DNA from: Phycisphaerales bacterium
GTDB taxonomy: Bacteria > Planctomycetota > Phycisphaerae > Phycisphaerales > UBA1924
DNA: 64,000 nucleotides
Direction: 5' to 3'
Assembly: GCA_029260295.1 (NCBI GenBank)
Contig: JAJDDN010000003.1
Span: 1-64,000, forward strand
The stretch's first letter is position 1; the number at the start of each line of letters is the position of its first letter. Shown piece by piece: positions 54,504-63,145 of the stretch. The notes below the pieces were generated by a model, which saw nothing but the letters and a program-made list of their open reading frames with translations, did no database searches and had not been told where the DNA came from. Position numbers and translations under genes: made by a program.

Positions 54504-57500
54504 ATGGGCATGCTCGCGTGGTGCATCTCTCGTCCGGTGACCGTCACCGTCGCCGTCTTTCTTCTGGTCATGGCCGGGCTCATCTCCGTGCGCGAGATCC
54601 CCATCCAGCTCACCCCAACAGTCTCACGCCCGATCGTCACCGTCACCACAAGCTGGCCCGGACGCAGCCCCCAAGAAATCATCGACGAGATCACCAAAGA
54701 GCAAGAAGAGTTTCTCAAAAACACCTCCAAACTCGACACCATGTCCTCGACCACCTCCGAGGGCACCACCGCCATCACCCTCGAGTTCGCCGTAGGGTCC
54801 GACATCTCCCGCGCCCTCCAAGAAGTCTCCGACGCACTCCGCCAGGTCCCGGATTATCCAGACGGCGTCACAGAACCTCAGATAGTTGAATCCAGCGGCA
54901 GCGGCGCCTCGGGCGCCATCGCGTGGATCATCATCGACTTCAACGACGAGAACCTCAAAAAACACGCCGACTATGACCTCACAACACTCTTCGATGCCCT
55001 CGATAAAGAAGTCAAACCCTACCTCGAACGAATCGACGGCGTCGCACAAGTCAATGTCATCGGAGGACGAGAACGAGAAGCCAGAGTCCTCACAGACCCC
55101 ATCGCCCTCGCCCAGCGCGGACTCAACCATGTCGATGTCATCCAAGCCCTCCAAGGCGAGAACCAGAATGTCTCGGCGGGCTCGATCTCCGAAGGTAAAC
55201 GCGAATACCGCGTCCGCCTCCTCGGTCGGTACACCCGTCCCCAGCAGGTCCTCGACACCATCGTCGCCTACCGCAACGGGCTCCCCGTCTATGTACGCGA
55301 TGTCGCCACCATCGAGATCGGATACACCAAACAACGCGGCTTCGTCCGCTCGCTCGCCCGCCCCGCCATCGCGATCAATGTCATCCGCCAGACCGACGCC
55401 AATGTCATCGACATCATGGTTGATCTCAAGTCCCGCCTCGACGAGATCGAAACCGACATCCTCCCCAACATCGGCGGGTCATCCGCAGCCGGCCCCATCG
55501 GCCCGGACCTCCGCCTCCGCCAGGTCTACGACGAGACTATTTACATAACGAGCGCCATCACCCTCGTCACCCAGAACCTCTGGGTCGGCGGGATCATCGC
55601 CGCCCTCGTCCTCATGGTCTTCCTGCGTTCTTGGAGAGCTACGGGCATCATCGCCATCGCGATCCCCATCTCCATCATCGGCACCTTCCTCGTCCTCCTC
55701 GCCCTGGGACGCACACTCAATGTCGTCTCCCTCGCAGGACTCGCCTTTGCAGTCGGCATGGTCGTGGATAACTCCATCGTCGTCCTCGAAAACATCGACC
55801 GCCGGATTGCACTCGGCGAAAGACCAATGCGAGCCGCCCTCAAAGGCGGCGGCGAGGTCTGGGGCGCCATCCTCGCTTCGACCTTGACCACCGTCGCGGT
55901 CTTTATTCCGGTGCTCACCATCGCCGAGGAAGCCGGGCAGTTGTTCCGCGACATCGCCATCGCGATCGTCGTCTCGGTATCCCTTTCACTCTTGGTTTCC
56001 ATTTTCGTCATCCCCACGGCATGCTCCCGCTGGCTCAAACCGCACACAAAGTCAGACTCCGCGTTCTTCAGATCCATTGACACCCTCTTCGGGCTCACTG
56101 TCATTGGCACCGCCGCGGTTGATCTGCTTGGAAACTCCATCCGCTTCCTCGTCACCGGCTCGCGCGGCTGGACACTCCGCCCCGCGATCATCATCGTCAT
56201 GGCGGGCGGATCCGTCATCGGTGCCCTCTGGCTCACGCCCCCGATGGACTATCTCCCCGCGGGCAACCGCAACCTCGTCTTCGGCGGGCTGCTCATCCCG
56301 CCGGGGCTCTCGTTGAACCAGCGTGTCATCATCGCCGAGCGCATCGAAAGCCAGATCGGCCCCTACGCCATCGCCGATATCAACGATCCCGATTCAATGG
56401 CAAGCCTCGACCGGATCCAAGAATCGTGGTCCCCTGGCAGCTTTGACCCTGTCCCATTAGAAAACTTCTTCATCGGCGCCTTCGGAACCGGCATGTTCAT
56501 CGGCGCTACAAGCCAGGACCCCGAAGTCGTCATCCCCGTCGGTCACCTCTTAACCAACGCGATGAACTCCATCCCGGACTCCTACGGCGGAGCAGGACAA
56601 ACATCACTCTTCGGACGCTTCAACTCAGGCGGATCCATCAGAGTCGAAATCCTCGGCCCAAACTTGGGCCGCGTCAACAACGCCGCCAAGCACATGCTCA
56701 AGCTATCGCAAGACAAGTTCGGCCCAACACAAGCATCACCAAACCCCGCAAACTTCGCCATCCAACAACAAGAAATGCAGGTCGTCCTCAACGACCTCGG
56801 ACGCGAGCTCGGTCTCACCAACCAAGGGCTCGGAATCGCCATCCGAGGGCTCTTCGACGGCGCATTCGTCGGAGAATACGCGCTCGGATCCGACACCATC
56901 GACCTCGTCGTCGTCCCCATCGGAGGAGAGCTCGACTACCTCGAACAACTCGCCGACATCCCCATCGCGACCCCAGCGGGACCGGTTGTTCCTGTACGGA
57001 GCATCGCTGATTTCATCCCCGCGACCTCGCCGCAGGTCATCAACCGCATCGAAGAGCTCCCCAGCATCTCGATCAACATCACCCCGAATGAAGCCACGCC
57101 CCTCCAAGAAGCCATGGACTGGATCCGCTCGGATGTCATCCAAGAGTCCAAAGATTCCGGATACATCGATTCCTCCATGCGTGTCAAGCTCGAGGGCAGT
57201 GCCGCGGATCTCCAAAAAATCCAAGAATCCATGTTCGGGATCTCTCAAGACAAATCCAATAAGAGCAATACCAACCTAGTCATCGGTGCCGCCCTCGCAA
57301 TCGCCACCCTCCTCATCGGGATCCCCCCACTCCTCCGCTCACGCAAAGCAAACAACAAAAAACTCCCCTACGCCATCGCCGGGCTCATCATCATCGCCGC
57401 GATCCTCGGGGTCCTCTCCTTCACTGCCGTAGGAAACCCACAGCTCCTCACCGCGCGCATGGTCTGGGCGATCCTCGTCACCTACCTCCTCATGTGCGCC

Positions 57501-58049
57501 CTCTTCGAGAGCTTCCTCTACCCATTCGTCATCCTCTTCACCGTCCCCCTCGCCATCGTCGGCGGGTTTGCCGGTCTCAAAATCGTCCACGAGATCACCC
57601 TCGCCGACCCCACCAAAGCGCCCCAGCAACTCGATGTCCTCACCATGCTCGGTTTCGTCATCCTCATCGGTGTCGTCGTCAACAACGCCATCCTCCTGGT
57701 CCACCAAGCGCTCAACTTCATGCGTGGAGAAGCAGAATCCGGCGAGGCAGCAATCGATCCCATGAACCCCATCGACGCCATCGTCGAATCCGTCAAAACC
57801 AGAACCCGGCCAATTCTGATGTCCGTCCTCACCTCAGTAGGCGGGATGCTCCCACTCGTCATGGTCCCAGGCTCAGGCAGCGAAATGTACCGCGGTTTAG
57901 GCTCAGTCGTCGTCGGTGGATTGCTGGTTTCGACCATATTCACCCTTCTCCTTGTCCCCCTCCTATTCTCCCTAGTCATGGACATGCGCCAAGGCCTGTC
58001 TCCACAACCCCCCAAACCATCATCCGATTCATTGACCCCCAACGGATAA
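54504..58049 (+). CDS. RND-family efflux pump, inner-membrane subunit (AcrB-like)
   Basis: The protein uses proton-motive force to export hydrophobic compounds. Its 1181 residues exceed AcrB's 1049, mainly by a polar insertion and extra membrane segments before the second periplasmic half. The N-terminal helix is VTVTVAVFLLVMAGLISVREIP. Helix 4 reads AVGMVVDNSIVVLENID, where AcrB has two consecutive Asp; the second is Asn here, as in many relatives. Helix 10-11 region holds VVNNAILLVHQALNF. No TolC-like gene is in the window. It follows the adaptor by 3 nt and precedes a ChaN-type lipoprotein by 3 nt. Confidence 0.93.
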   Translation: MGMLAWCISRPVTVTVAVFLLVMAGLISVREIPIQLTPTVSRPIVTVTTSWPGRSPQEIIDEITKEQEEFLKNTSKLDTMSSTTSEGTTAITLEFAVGSDISRALQEVSDALRQVPDYPDGVTEPQIVESSGSGASGAIAWIIIDFNDENLKKHADYDLTTLFDALDKEVKPYLERIDGVAQVNVIGGREREARVLTDPIALAQRGLNHVDVIQALQGENQNVSAGSISEGKREYRVRLLGRYTRPQQVLDTIVAYRNGLPVYVRDVATIEIGYTKQRGFVRSLARPAIAINVIRQTDANVIDIMVDLKSRLDEIETDILPNIGGSSAAGPIGPDLRLRQVYDETIYITSAITLVTQNLWVGGIIAALVLMVFLRSWRATGIIAIAIPISIIGTFLVLLALGRTLNVVSLAGLAFAVGMVVDNSIVVLENIDRRIALGERPMRAALKGGGEVWGAILASTLTTVAVFIPVLTIAEEAGQLFRDIAIAIVVSVSLSLLVSIFVIPTACSRWLKPHTKSDSAFFRSIDTLFGLTVIGTAAVDLLGNSIRFLVTGSRGWTLRPAIIIVMAGGSVIGALWLTPPMDYLPAGNRNLVFGGLLIPPGLSLNQRVIIAERIESQIGPYAIADINDPDSMASLDRIQESWSPGSFDPVPLENFFIGAFGTGMFIGATSQDPEVVIPVGHLLTNAMNSIPDSYGGAGQTSLFGRFNSGGSIRVEILGPNLGRVNNAAKHMLKLSQDKFGPTQASPNPANFAIQQQEMQVVLNDLGRELGLTNQGLGIAIRGLFDGAFVGEYALGSDTIDLVVVPIGGELDYLEQLADIPIATPAGPVVPVRSIADFIPATSPQVINRIEELPSISINITPNEATPLQEAMDWIRSDVIQESKDSGYIDSSMRVKLEGSAADLQKIQESMFGISQDKSNKSNTNLVIGAALAIATLLIGIPPLLRSRKANNKKLPYAIAGLIIIAAILGVLSFTAVGNPQLLTARMVWAILVTYLLMCALFESFLYPFVILFTVPLAIVGGFAGLKIVHEITLADPTKAPQQLDVLTMLGFVILIGVVVNNAILLVHQALNFMRGEAESGEAAIDPMNPIDAIVESVKTRTRPILMSVLTSVGGMLPLVMVPGSGSEMYRGLGSVVVGGLLVSTIFTLLLVPLLFSLVMDMRQGLSPQPPKPSSDSLTPNG

Positions 58050-58052
58050 ATC

Positions 58053-59015
58053 ATGCACAGAATCATCACAACCGCCATCGCCCTTGCCGCCTTCACACTC
58101 ACAGGTTGCGAAACCACACAATCCACCAACGCGGTCTTCCCAGAAGCCGCGACCCCAGGATACGACGACGGCTTTGATGCCACTGCCGTCACCATCCACA
58201 AGGGCGATGTCTCAGGCACCGCCACCTTCCAAGACATGATCGATGATCTGGCCGATGCCGATGTCATCCTCGTCGGTGAAATGCACGGCCACACAAAGGG
58301 CCTCGATTTCATCGCCACCACCTTCGAAGCCCTCGTTGAACGCAACGAGAATCTCATCCTCTCCATGGAGTTCTACGAACGCGACCAACAGAACGCCCTT
58401 GACGACTACCTCACCGGTGTCACCGACTACGCCAAGTTCGTCAAAGCCGCAAATCGGAACAAGGGCAACAACGCGATCGGCCACCTCCGCATGGTCCAGC
58501 TCTGCAAAGAGAACGGCCGAGCAGTCATCGCCGCGAACTCACCGCGACGCTACACCACCATGGCCCGCAAGCAAGGCTACGAAGCCCTCGCGAATCTCAG
58601 CCAAGAACAACAAAGAAACTTCGAAATCCCCCGCCAGCTCCCCGTTGGCTATTACGCCGACACCTTCCGTGGTTTCATGTCCGGGATGGCCGGCCACGAC
58701 GACAGCGAAGAAATCATCAACGGCTTCCTACGATCACAATCCCTCTGGGACCAAACAATGGCCGCCAGTGTCGCTAGACCCGTCCTCCAATACAACGCCG
58801 ATGTCTTCCATGTCGTCGGACACTTCCATGTTGACAACAACATGCGTAAAGGCGGCAGCCCGATGACCGACGCCATCCGCGATCGCCTCGGTGACAATGT
58901 CAAAATCCGTTCATTCGTCATCCACGGCTCAGACGCCACATCCGTCCTCTCAGACGACGCCCAGAACGACGAAAAAAGCGCCGCCGCCAACTACATCATT
59001 TATCTCCCCCACTAG
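58053..59015 (+). CDS. ChaN-family (DUF399) lipoprotein
   Basis: A signal peptide ends in the lipobox LTGC (ALAAFTLTGC), so the protein is probably lipid-anchored. The core motifs are DADVILVGEMHGHTKGLDF, LILSMEFYERDQQ and VIAANSPRRYTTMARKQGYEAL. C-terminal VFHVVGHFHVDNN is also typical. ChaN of Campylobacter binds haem and supports iron uptake; the role in other bacteria is not settled. The tight 3-nt spacing to the RND gene suggests one transcript. The 48-nt gap to the nfeD gene contains a TATAAT box. Confidence 0.88.
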   Translation: MHRIITTAIALAAFTLTGCETTQSTNAVFPEAATPGYDDGFDATAVTIHKGDVSGTATFQDMIDDLADADVILVGEMHGHTKGLDFIATTFEALVERNENLILSMEFYERDQQNALDDYLTGVTDYAKFVKAANRNKGNNAIGHLRMVQLCKENGRAVIAANSPRRYTTMARKQGYEALANLSQEQQRNFEIPRQLPVGYYADTFRGFMSGMAGHDDSEEIINGFLRSQSLWDQTMAASVARPVLQYNADVFHVVGHFHVDNNMRKGGSPMTDAIRDRLGDNVKIRSFVIHGSDATSVLSDDAQNDEKSAAANYIIYLPH

Positions 59016-59069
59016 ACAACCTGTGAGCGTGTCAAATACCCGATGTGAATCTCTGAGCCCTCAATGCCG

Positions 59070-59081
59070 TATAATAGAGGC
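59070..59081 (+). promoter_or_regulatory. Leaderless-type TATAAT box for the NfeD/FloA operon
   Basis: A perfect TATAAT lies 6 nt before GTG 59082, with no convincing -35 box. It supports an NfeD/FloA transcript that starts at or next to the GTG, rather than read-through from chaN only. Confidence 0.5.
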
Positions 59082-60935
59082 GTGAACATACTCCCAATCA
59101 TCCCGAACTGGCTCCGCTCGACGATGCTCATCGCCATCGTTCTCCTTGCATCCATCTCATTGGCCCAAATATCGCCCCCGCCGCCTGTTTCGGTCCCGGC
59201 ATCACGACAAGCCGATCGCGTGGCCATTATCACGATCGAGGGCCCCATCGATGGCATCACCGCGATGAGTGTCCGTCGGCGCATCGCAGAAGCCGAGGCA
59301 GGGGGCTACAACGCAATCGTCTTTGAGATCAACTCTCCCGGTGGTGGGGTCGGCGCTGTTCTCGACATCACCAACACGATCAAGTCTTCGTCCATCACCA
59401 ATACCATCGCATGGGTCAATACCGACGCGTATTCGGGCGGCGCGATCATCGCACTGGCCTGCCACGAAATCGTCAGTTCCTCACCGGCCGCGATGGGCGA
59501 TGCCTTTCCCGTCATTATGACCACCGTGACCCAGGGCAACAAAACCCGGGGCGGGCTCCGAGGGCTCACTGCCGACGAACGAACAAAAATACTCCCCCCA
59601 CTGCTCGCCGATGTCACCGACTCGGCACGCCGCAACGGCTACGACGAATACCTCGTCCAAGCAATCGTCATCGACGGCATCGAACTCTGGCAGATTCAAG
59701 ACAACACCACCGGACAGCGGTTTGCGATCAACGAATCCGAATACAGAACCATCTTTGGTGAAGACGCCCCAAGAGGCATGCCCCTGATCGCGCAGGTCAC
59801 CGGAGGCCGACCCACCGGAGTCACCGACGAATCGATTCCCGATCCAGAATCGGAGACCGAAGATTCAGATGAGCAAGCGGCCCCTTCCTCCAGTCCCCCT
59901 ACTCCTACACCCGCACCGACAGATACAACGAGCTTCCGCCCTGCCAGTGACACCCTCGACGATGTCGTCCGCGAGTTCAGTGACTCAGAACGCGAGCTCG
60001 AACTCACACTCGAAACACACACCGCCCGCCCGATCTTCACCGCTGACGACAAAGACCGTTACTCTCCAATCGCTTACATCACCGATGGCTCGGCCCCAAT
60101 CGTTATGCGGGAACAACAACTCATCGACCTCGGATTCTCTTCAGGGCTCATCGCTGACGATCCTGCATTGATGGCCTTCATGGGGGCCACTTCGATGGAT
60201 CGCGCCGACGAGAGCTGGTCCGAAGGGCTTGTCCGCTTTATGACCTCGATGACCGTACGAGGCTTCCTCATCGCCATCTTCCTCATCGCGATGTTTGTCG
60301 AACTCATCACCCCGGGCACCGGCATTGGGGGCACCATCGCTGTCCTCACACTCATCGCCATGATCGCCCCGCCCGCGATGATCGGGCTTGCGGGCTGGTG
60401 GGAGATCATCGCCATCATCGCCGGGCTCATCCTCCTCGCCATCGAAGCATTCGTCCTCCCAGGATTCGGAGTCTTCGGCATCCTCGGTCTCATCTCACTC
60501 TTCGCCGGGATCCTCTGGTCCTTCATCCCCGCCGGATCATCACTCTCAAGCCCGGGCACCCAGCAAGACCTCCTGGGCGCCCTGGTCACCATCATGCTCG
60601 GATCATTCTCTGCTGGGGTTGTCATCTGGCTCATCAGCCGGAACCTCGAACGCCTCCCCATCTTCGACAAGTTCATCCTCTCGGCAGTCTCCGGCGTCAC
60701 CGAGTCAGGCACCCAATCAGTCTTCAGCGCCATGTCCCACGACCACATCCTCCGCGTAGGCGAAACAGGCACCGCCACCACCGACCTCCGCCCCGCCGGA
60801 CAAGCCGACATCAACGACAAACTCGTCGATGTCGTCGCCGAGTTCGGATACATCGAAGCCGGCACCCCCATCAGAGTCACCAGCGTAGAAGCCATGCGGA
60901 TTGTGGTTGACCGAGTAAATCAGGAGAACGCATAA
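59082..60935 (+). CDS. NfeD-family protein with an N-terminal ClpP-class protease domain
   Basis: A signal anchor (TMLIAIVLLASISLA) precedes a ClpP/Crotonase-like domain, starting IITIEGPIDGITAM. It continues INSPGGGVGAVLDI and NTDAYSGGAIIALACHEIVSS, with the candidate nucleophile Ser in YSGG. A long polar linker and a membrane part follow: several helices around FVELITPGTGIGG and AIEAFVLPGFGVFGILGL. The C-terminal OB-like domain is VGETGTATTDLRPAGQADI. In Bacillus such a protein (YqeZ) is encoded with FloA. The start was set to GTG 59082 because TATAAT lies 6 nt before it; ATG 59064 would lie inside the promoter. Confidence 0.88.
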   Translation: MNILPIIPNWLRSTMLIAIVLLASISLAQISPPPPVSVPASRQADRVAIITIEGPIDGITAMSVRRRIAEAEAGGYNAIVFEINSPGGGVGAVLDITNTIKSSSITNTIAWVNTDAYSGGAIIALACHEIVSSSPAAMGDAFPVIMTTVTQGNKTRGGLRGLTADERTKILPPLLADVTDSARRNGYDEYLVQAIVIDGIELWQIQDNTTGQRFAINESEYRTIFGEDAPRGMPLIAQVTGGRPTGVTDESIPDPESETEDSDEQAAPSSSPPTPTPAPTDTTSFRPASDTLDDVVREFSDSERELELTLETHTARPIFTADDKDRYSPIAYITDGSAPIVMREQQLIDLGFSSGLIADDPALMAFMGATSMDRADESWSEGLVRFMTSMTVRGFLIAIFLIAMFVELITPGTGIGGTIAVLTLIAMIAPPAMIGLAGWWEIIAIIAGLILLAIEAFVLPGFGVFGILGLISLFAGILWSFIPAGSSLSSPGTQQDLLGALVTIMLGSFSAGVVIWLISRNLERLPIFDKFILSAVSGVTESGTQSVFSAMSHDHILRVGETGTATTDLRPAGQADINDKLVDVVAEFGYIEAGTPIRVTSVEAMRIVVDRVNQENA

Positions 60936-61433
60936 ATGGAAACCCTCCTCATGGCCGGGCTCGGGCTCATCCTCCTGGGCGCCATCCTCCTCATGGTCGA
61001 AGCTCTCGTTCCCTCCGGCGGTATCATCGGGCTCACCGCAGGCGCGTGCGCCATCGTCGGCATCGTCCTCCTCTTCAAGCACGACACCACTTGGGGCGCT
61101 ATCGGCCTCCTCACCACCATGGTCCTGGGACCGATGATCTTCATCTGGGGCCTCAAAATGCTCCCCAACACCCCCTTCGGCAAAAGCATGTTCGGCGACT
61201 CCGCCGAAGAAATCGCCGCCAAACAAGACCTCGCAAACTCACACTGGCGAGAAGAACGCAACGCCCTCATCGATCAATCAGGCACCGCCCTCACAGACCT
61301 CCACCCCGTCGGAGTCGTTCAAATCAATGGCGACCGCCACGACGCAATCGCCAAGGGGAAAATCATCGACAAAGACGCCCCAATCCGGGTCGTCTCCGTA
61401 GACGGCCTCCAAATCGAAGTCCGCCCAGCCTAG
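60936..61433 (+). CDS. Short NfeD-family membrane protein
   Basis: This 165-residue protein has the NfeD membrane and OB-fold parts without a protease domain. Helices are LLMAGLGLILLGAILLMVEALVP, GGIIGLTAGACAIVGIVLLF and WGAIGLLTTMVLGPMIFIW. The C-terminal OB-like domain is SGTALTDLHPVGVVQINGDRHDAIAKG. Its start codon follows the previous stop with no gap. The ribosome-binding site AGGAG lies inside the upstream gene. It probably works with the long NfeD protein and with the FloA proteins downstream. Confidence 0.9.
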   Translation: METLLMAGLGLILLGAILLMVEALVPSGGIIGLTAGACAIVGIVLLFKHDTTWGAIGLLTTMVLGPMIFIWGLKMLPNTPFGKSMFGDSAEEIAAKQDLANSHWREERNALIDQSGTALTDLHPVGVVQINGDRHDAIAKGKIIDKDAPIRVVSVDGLQIEVRPA

Positions 61434-61450
61434 CCCTACCATCAAACACC

Positions 61451-61915
61451 ATGAATCCAATACTCATCACAGCCCTCGCCGTCTTTGTGCTCTTCGCATT
61501 CCTACTCTGGCTCCTGGTCCTCCCGATGATCAATCTCTGGCTCCAAGCCTTCTTCTCCAAAGCAGACATCACTTTCGCAGAAATCGTGGGGATGAGATTC
61601 CGGAAAACGGATGCCGCGGTCATCGTCGTCAACAAAATTCGATTACTCAAAGCAGGCATCCAAACCATCGACGCACAAACCCTTGAGATCCTCGCCCTCG
61701 CCGGAGGGGATGTCTCAAATGTCGTCTCCGCGTTCATCGCCGCAGATCACGACGGCAAACCCCTCGACTGGAAAGCCCTCACCTCCTACAACTTGGCAGG
61801 CCGAAACCCCCTAGATCTCGTCAACGACGCCATCGAATCAGGCGACTACTCAGACCTCGCCCCTCTCCTCGTATCCACCAACCCCGAAATCGATTCCCCC
61901 CAGCCAGCAATATAA
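61451..61915 (+). CDS. Short FloA paralogue (N-terminal part only)
   Basis: The 154-residue protein aligns with the first ~125 residues of the FloA encoded next. Shared blocks include WLQAFFSKADITFAEIVGMRFRK, IRLLKAGIQTIDAQTLEI and LDWKALTSYNLAGRNPLDLV. It has the membrane helix (LITALAVFVLFAFLLWLLVLP) and the beginning of the flotillin domain. The rest of the SPFH domain and the coiled-coil end are missing. It ends with its own 30-residue tail and a normal stop. There is no sign of frameshift debris after it, so it looks like a real short gene. It could cap or modulate FloA assemblies, which is inference. Confidence 0.8.
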   Translation: MNPILITALAVFVLFAFLLWLLVLPMINLWLQAFFSKADITFAEIVGMRFRKTDAAVIVVNKIRLLKAGIQTIDAQTLEILALAGGDVSNVVSAFIAADHDGKPLDWKALTSYNLAGRNPLDLVNDAIESGDYSDLAPLLVSTNPEIDSPQPAI

Positions 61916-61976
61916 AGCACAATCAACGATCATGGCATAGAATCGGTGGCATGAGAGCCCCAAACGGAGATAGACA

Positions 61977-62969
61977 ATGAGCAATACACTTATCTGGATC
62001 GTAGTCGGAATCGTCGCATTCGTACTCTTCATCTTCGCGATCATCCTCTTCAACTACTTCCAGCTCTGGCTCCAGGCCTACTTCTCAAAGACCAAGGTCA
62101 GTCTCTTCGCCATCGTCGCGATGCGGTTCCGGAAGGTCAACTCCAGTGTCATCGTCATCAACCTCATCCGCCTCGTAAAAGCAGGAATCGTAGGGATCAC
62201 CACTGACGACCTCGAAAGCCACTACCTCGCAGGCGGCAATGTCGGGAATGTCGTCTCCGCGATCATCGCGGCAAATAAAGCCCGCATCGAGCTCGACTGG
62301 AATGTCGCCACCGCGATCGACCTGGCGGGCCGCGACATCCTCGACGCCGTCAATACCTCGGTCAACCCGAAGGTCATCGACTGCCCAGACCCAGGACTCG
62401 GACGACCAACAATCGACGCCGTAGCAAAGGACGGCATCCAGCTCAAAGCCCGCGCCCGCGTCACCGTCCGCACAAACCTCGCCCGCCTCGTCGGTGGTGC
62501 CACTGAAGAAACCATCGTCGCCCGCGTCGGCGAAGGCATCGTCTCCTCCATCGGCTCCGCAGATACCCACAAGGTCGTCCTCGAAAACCCAGACGGCATC
62601 TCAAAGGCAGTTCTCGCCAGAGGCCTCGACTCGGGCACCGCATACGAAATCCTCTCCATCGACATCGCCGACATCGATGTCGGCGTCAACATCGGCGCCA
62701 AGCTCCAAGAAGACCAGGCCCAGGCCGATATGAAAGTCGCCCAGGCCAAGGCCGAGCAACAACGCGCCCACGCCGTCGCCAAAGAACAAGAACACAAAGC
62801 CGATGTCCAGAAGAACCGAGCATTGGTCGTACTGGCAGAAGCCGATATCCCCAAAGCAATGGCCGAATCCTTCCGTTCGGGAAACCTCGGCATCATGGAC
62901 TTCTACCGAATGAAAAATATCGAATCCGATACTTCTATGAGAGATTCCATCGCAGACGACAAAGACTAA
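61977..62969 (+). CDS. floA: Flotillin-like protein FloA
   Basis: FloA is a bacterial flotillin that organises functional membrane microdomains. A membrane hairpin helix lies at residues ~6-28 ([20 protein letters not shown]). The SPFH-like domain contains [25 protein letters not shown] and [19 protein letters not shown]. The C-terminal Ala/Gln/Glu-rich coiled coil ([19 protein letters not shown]) drives oligomerisation. Length (330 aa) matches the Bacillus protein. It is the last gene of the NfeD-NfeD-short FloA-FloA cluster. A terminator follows. Confidence 0.95.
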   Translation: MSNTLIWIVVGIVAFVLFIFAIILFNYFQLWLQAYFSKTKVSLFAIVAMRFRKVNSSVIVINLIRLVKAGIVGITTDDLESHYLAGGNVGNVVSAIIAANKARIELDWNVATAIDLAGRDILDAVNTSVNPKVIDCPDPGLGRPTIDAVAKDGIQLKARARVTVRTNLARLVGGATEETIVARVGEGIVSSIGSADTHKVVLENPDGISKAVLARGLDSGTAYEILSIDIADIDVGVNIGAKLQEDQAQADMKVAQAKAEQQRAHAVAKEQEHKADVQKNRALVVLAEADIPKAMAESFRSGNLGIMDFYRMKNIESDTSMRDSIADDKD

Positions 62970-63019
62970 CGAGACCTTCAAAAGCATAAACCCTGAACAA
63001 AGCAACACATACAACCACC

Positions 63020-63045
63020 AAGCCCCTCTTGAAAGAGGGGCTTTT
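63020..63045. terminator. Hairpin terminator after floA
   Basis: AAGCCCCTCT pairs with AGAGGGGCTT around a TGAA loop, followed by a short T run. The AA at the left makes it usable in both directions, although no gene converges here. Confidence 0.75.
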
Positions 63046-63060
63046 CATATCCAATGCCAC

Positions 63061-63088
63061 TTGCACATGATGGACAATCTGGTATGCT
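63061..63088 (+). promoter_or_regulatory. Promoter of the zinc-ribbon membrane protein gene
   Basis: TTGCAC is followed after 16 nt by TATGCT, about 58 nt before the ATG. This is a reasonable sigma-70-type promoter with a normal leader. Confidence 0.5.
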
Positions 63089-63095
63089 ATTGATT

Positions 63096-63121
63096 CACAA
63101 ATCCATTCGGATCCATTTGTG
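63096..63121. promoter_or_regulatory. Possible operator palindrome
   Basis: CACAAAT and ATTTGTG flank a 12-nt centre with a further ATCC/GGAT pairing. It overlaps the expected transcription start of the promoter just upstream, a typical position for a repressor site. Confidence 0.35.
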
Positions 63122-63145
63122 CATTCAATATTATGTAGGGGCATC

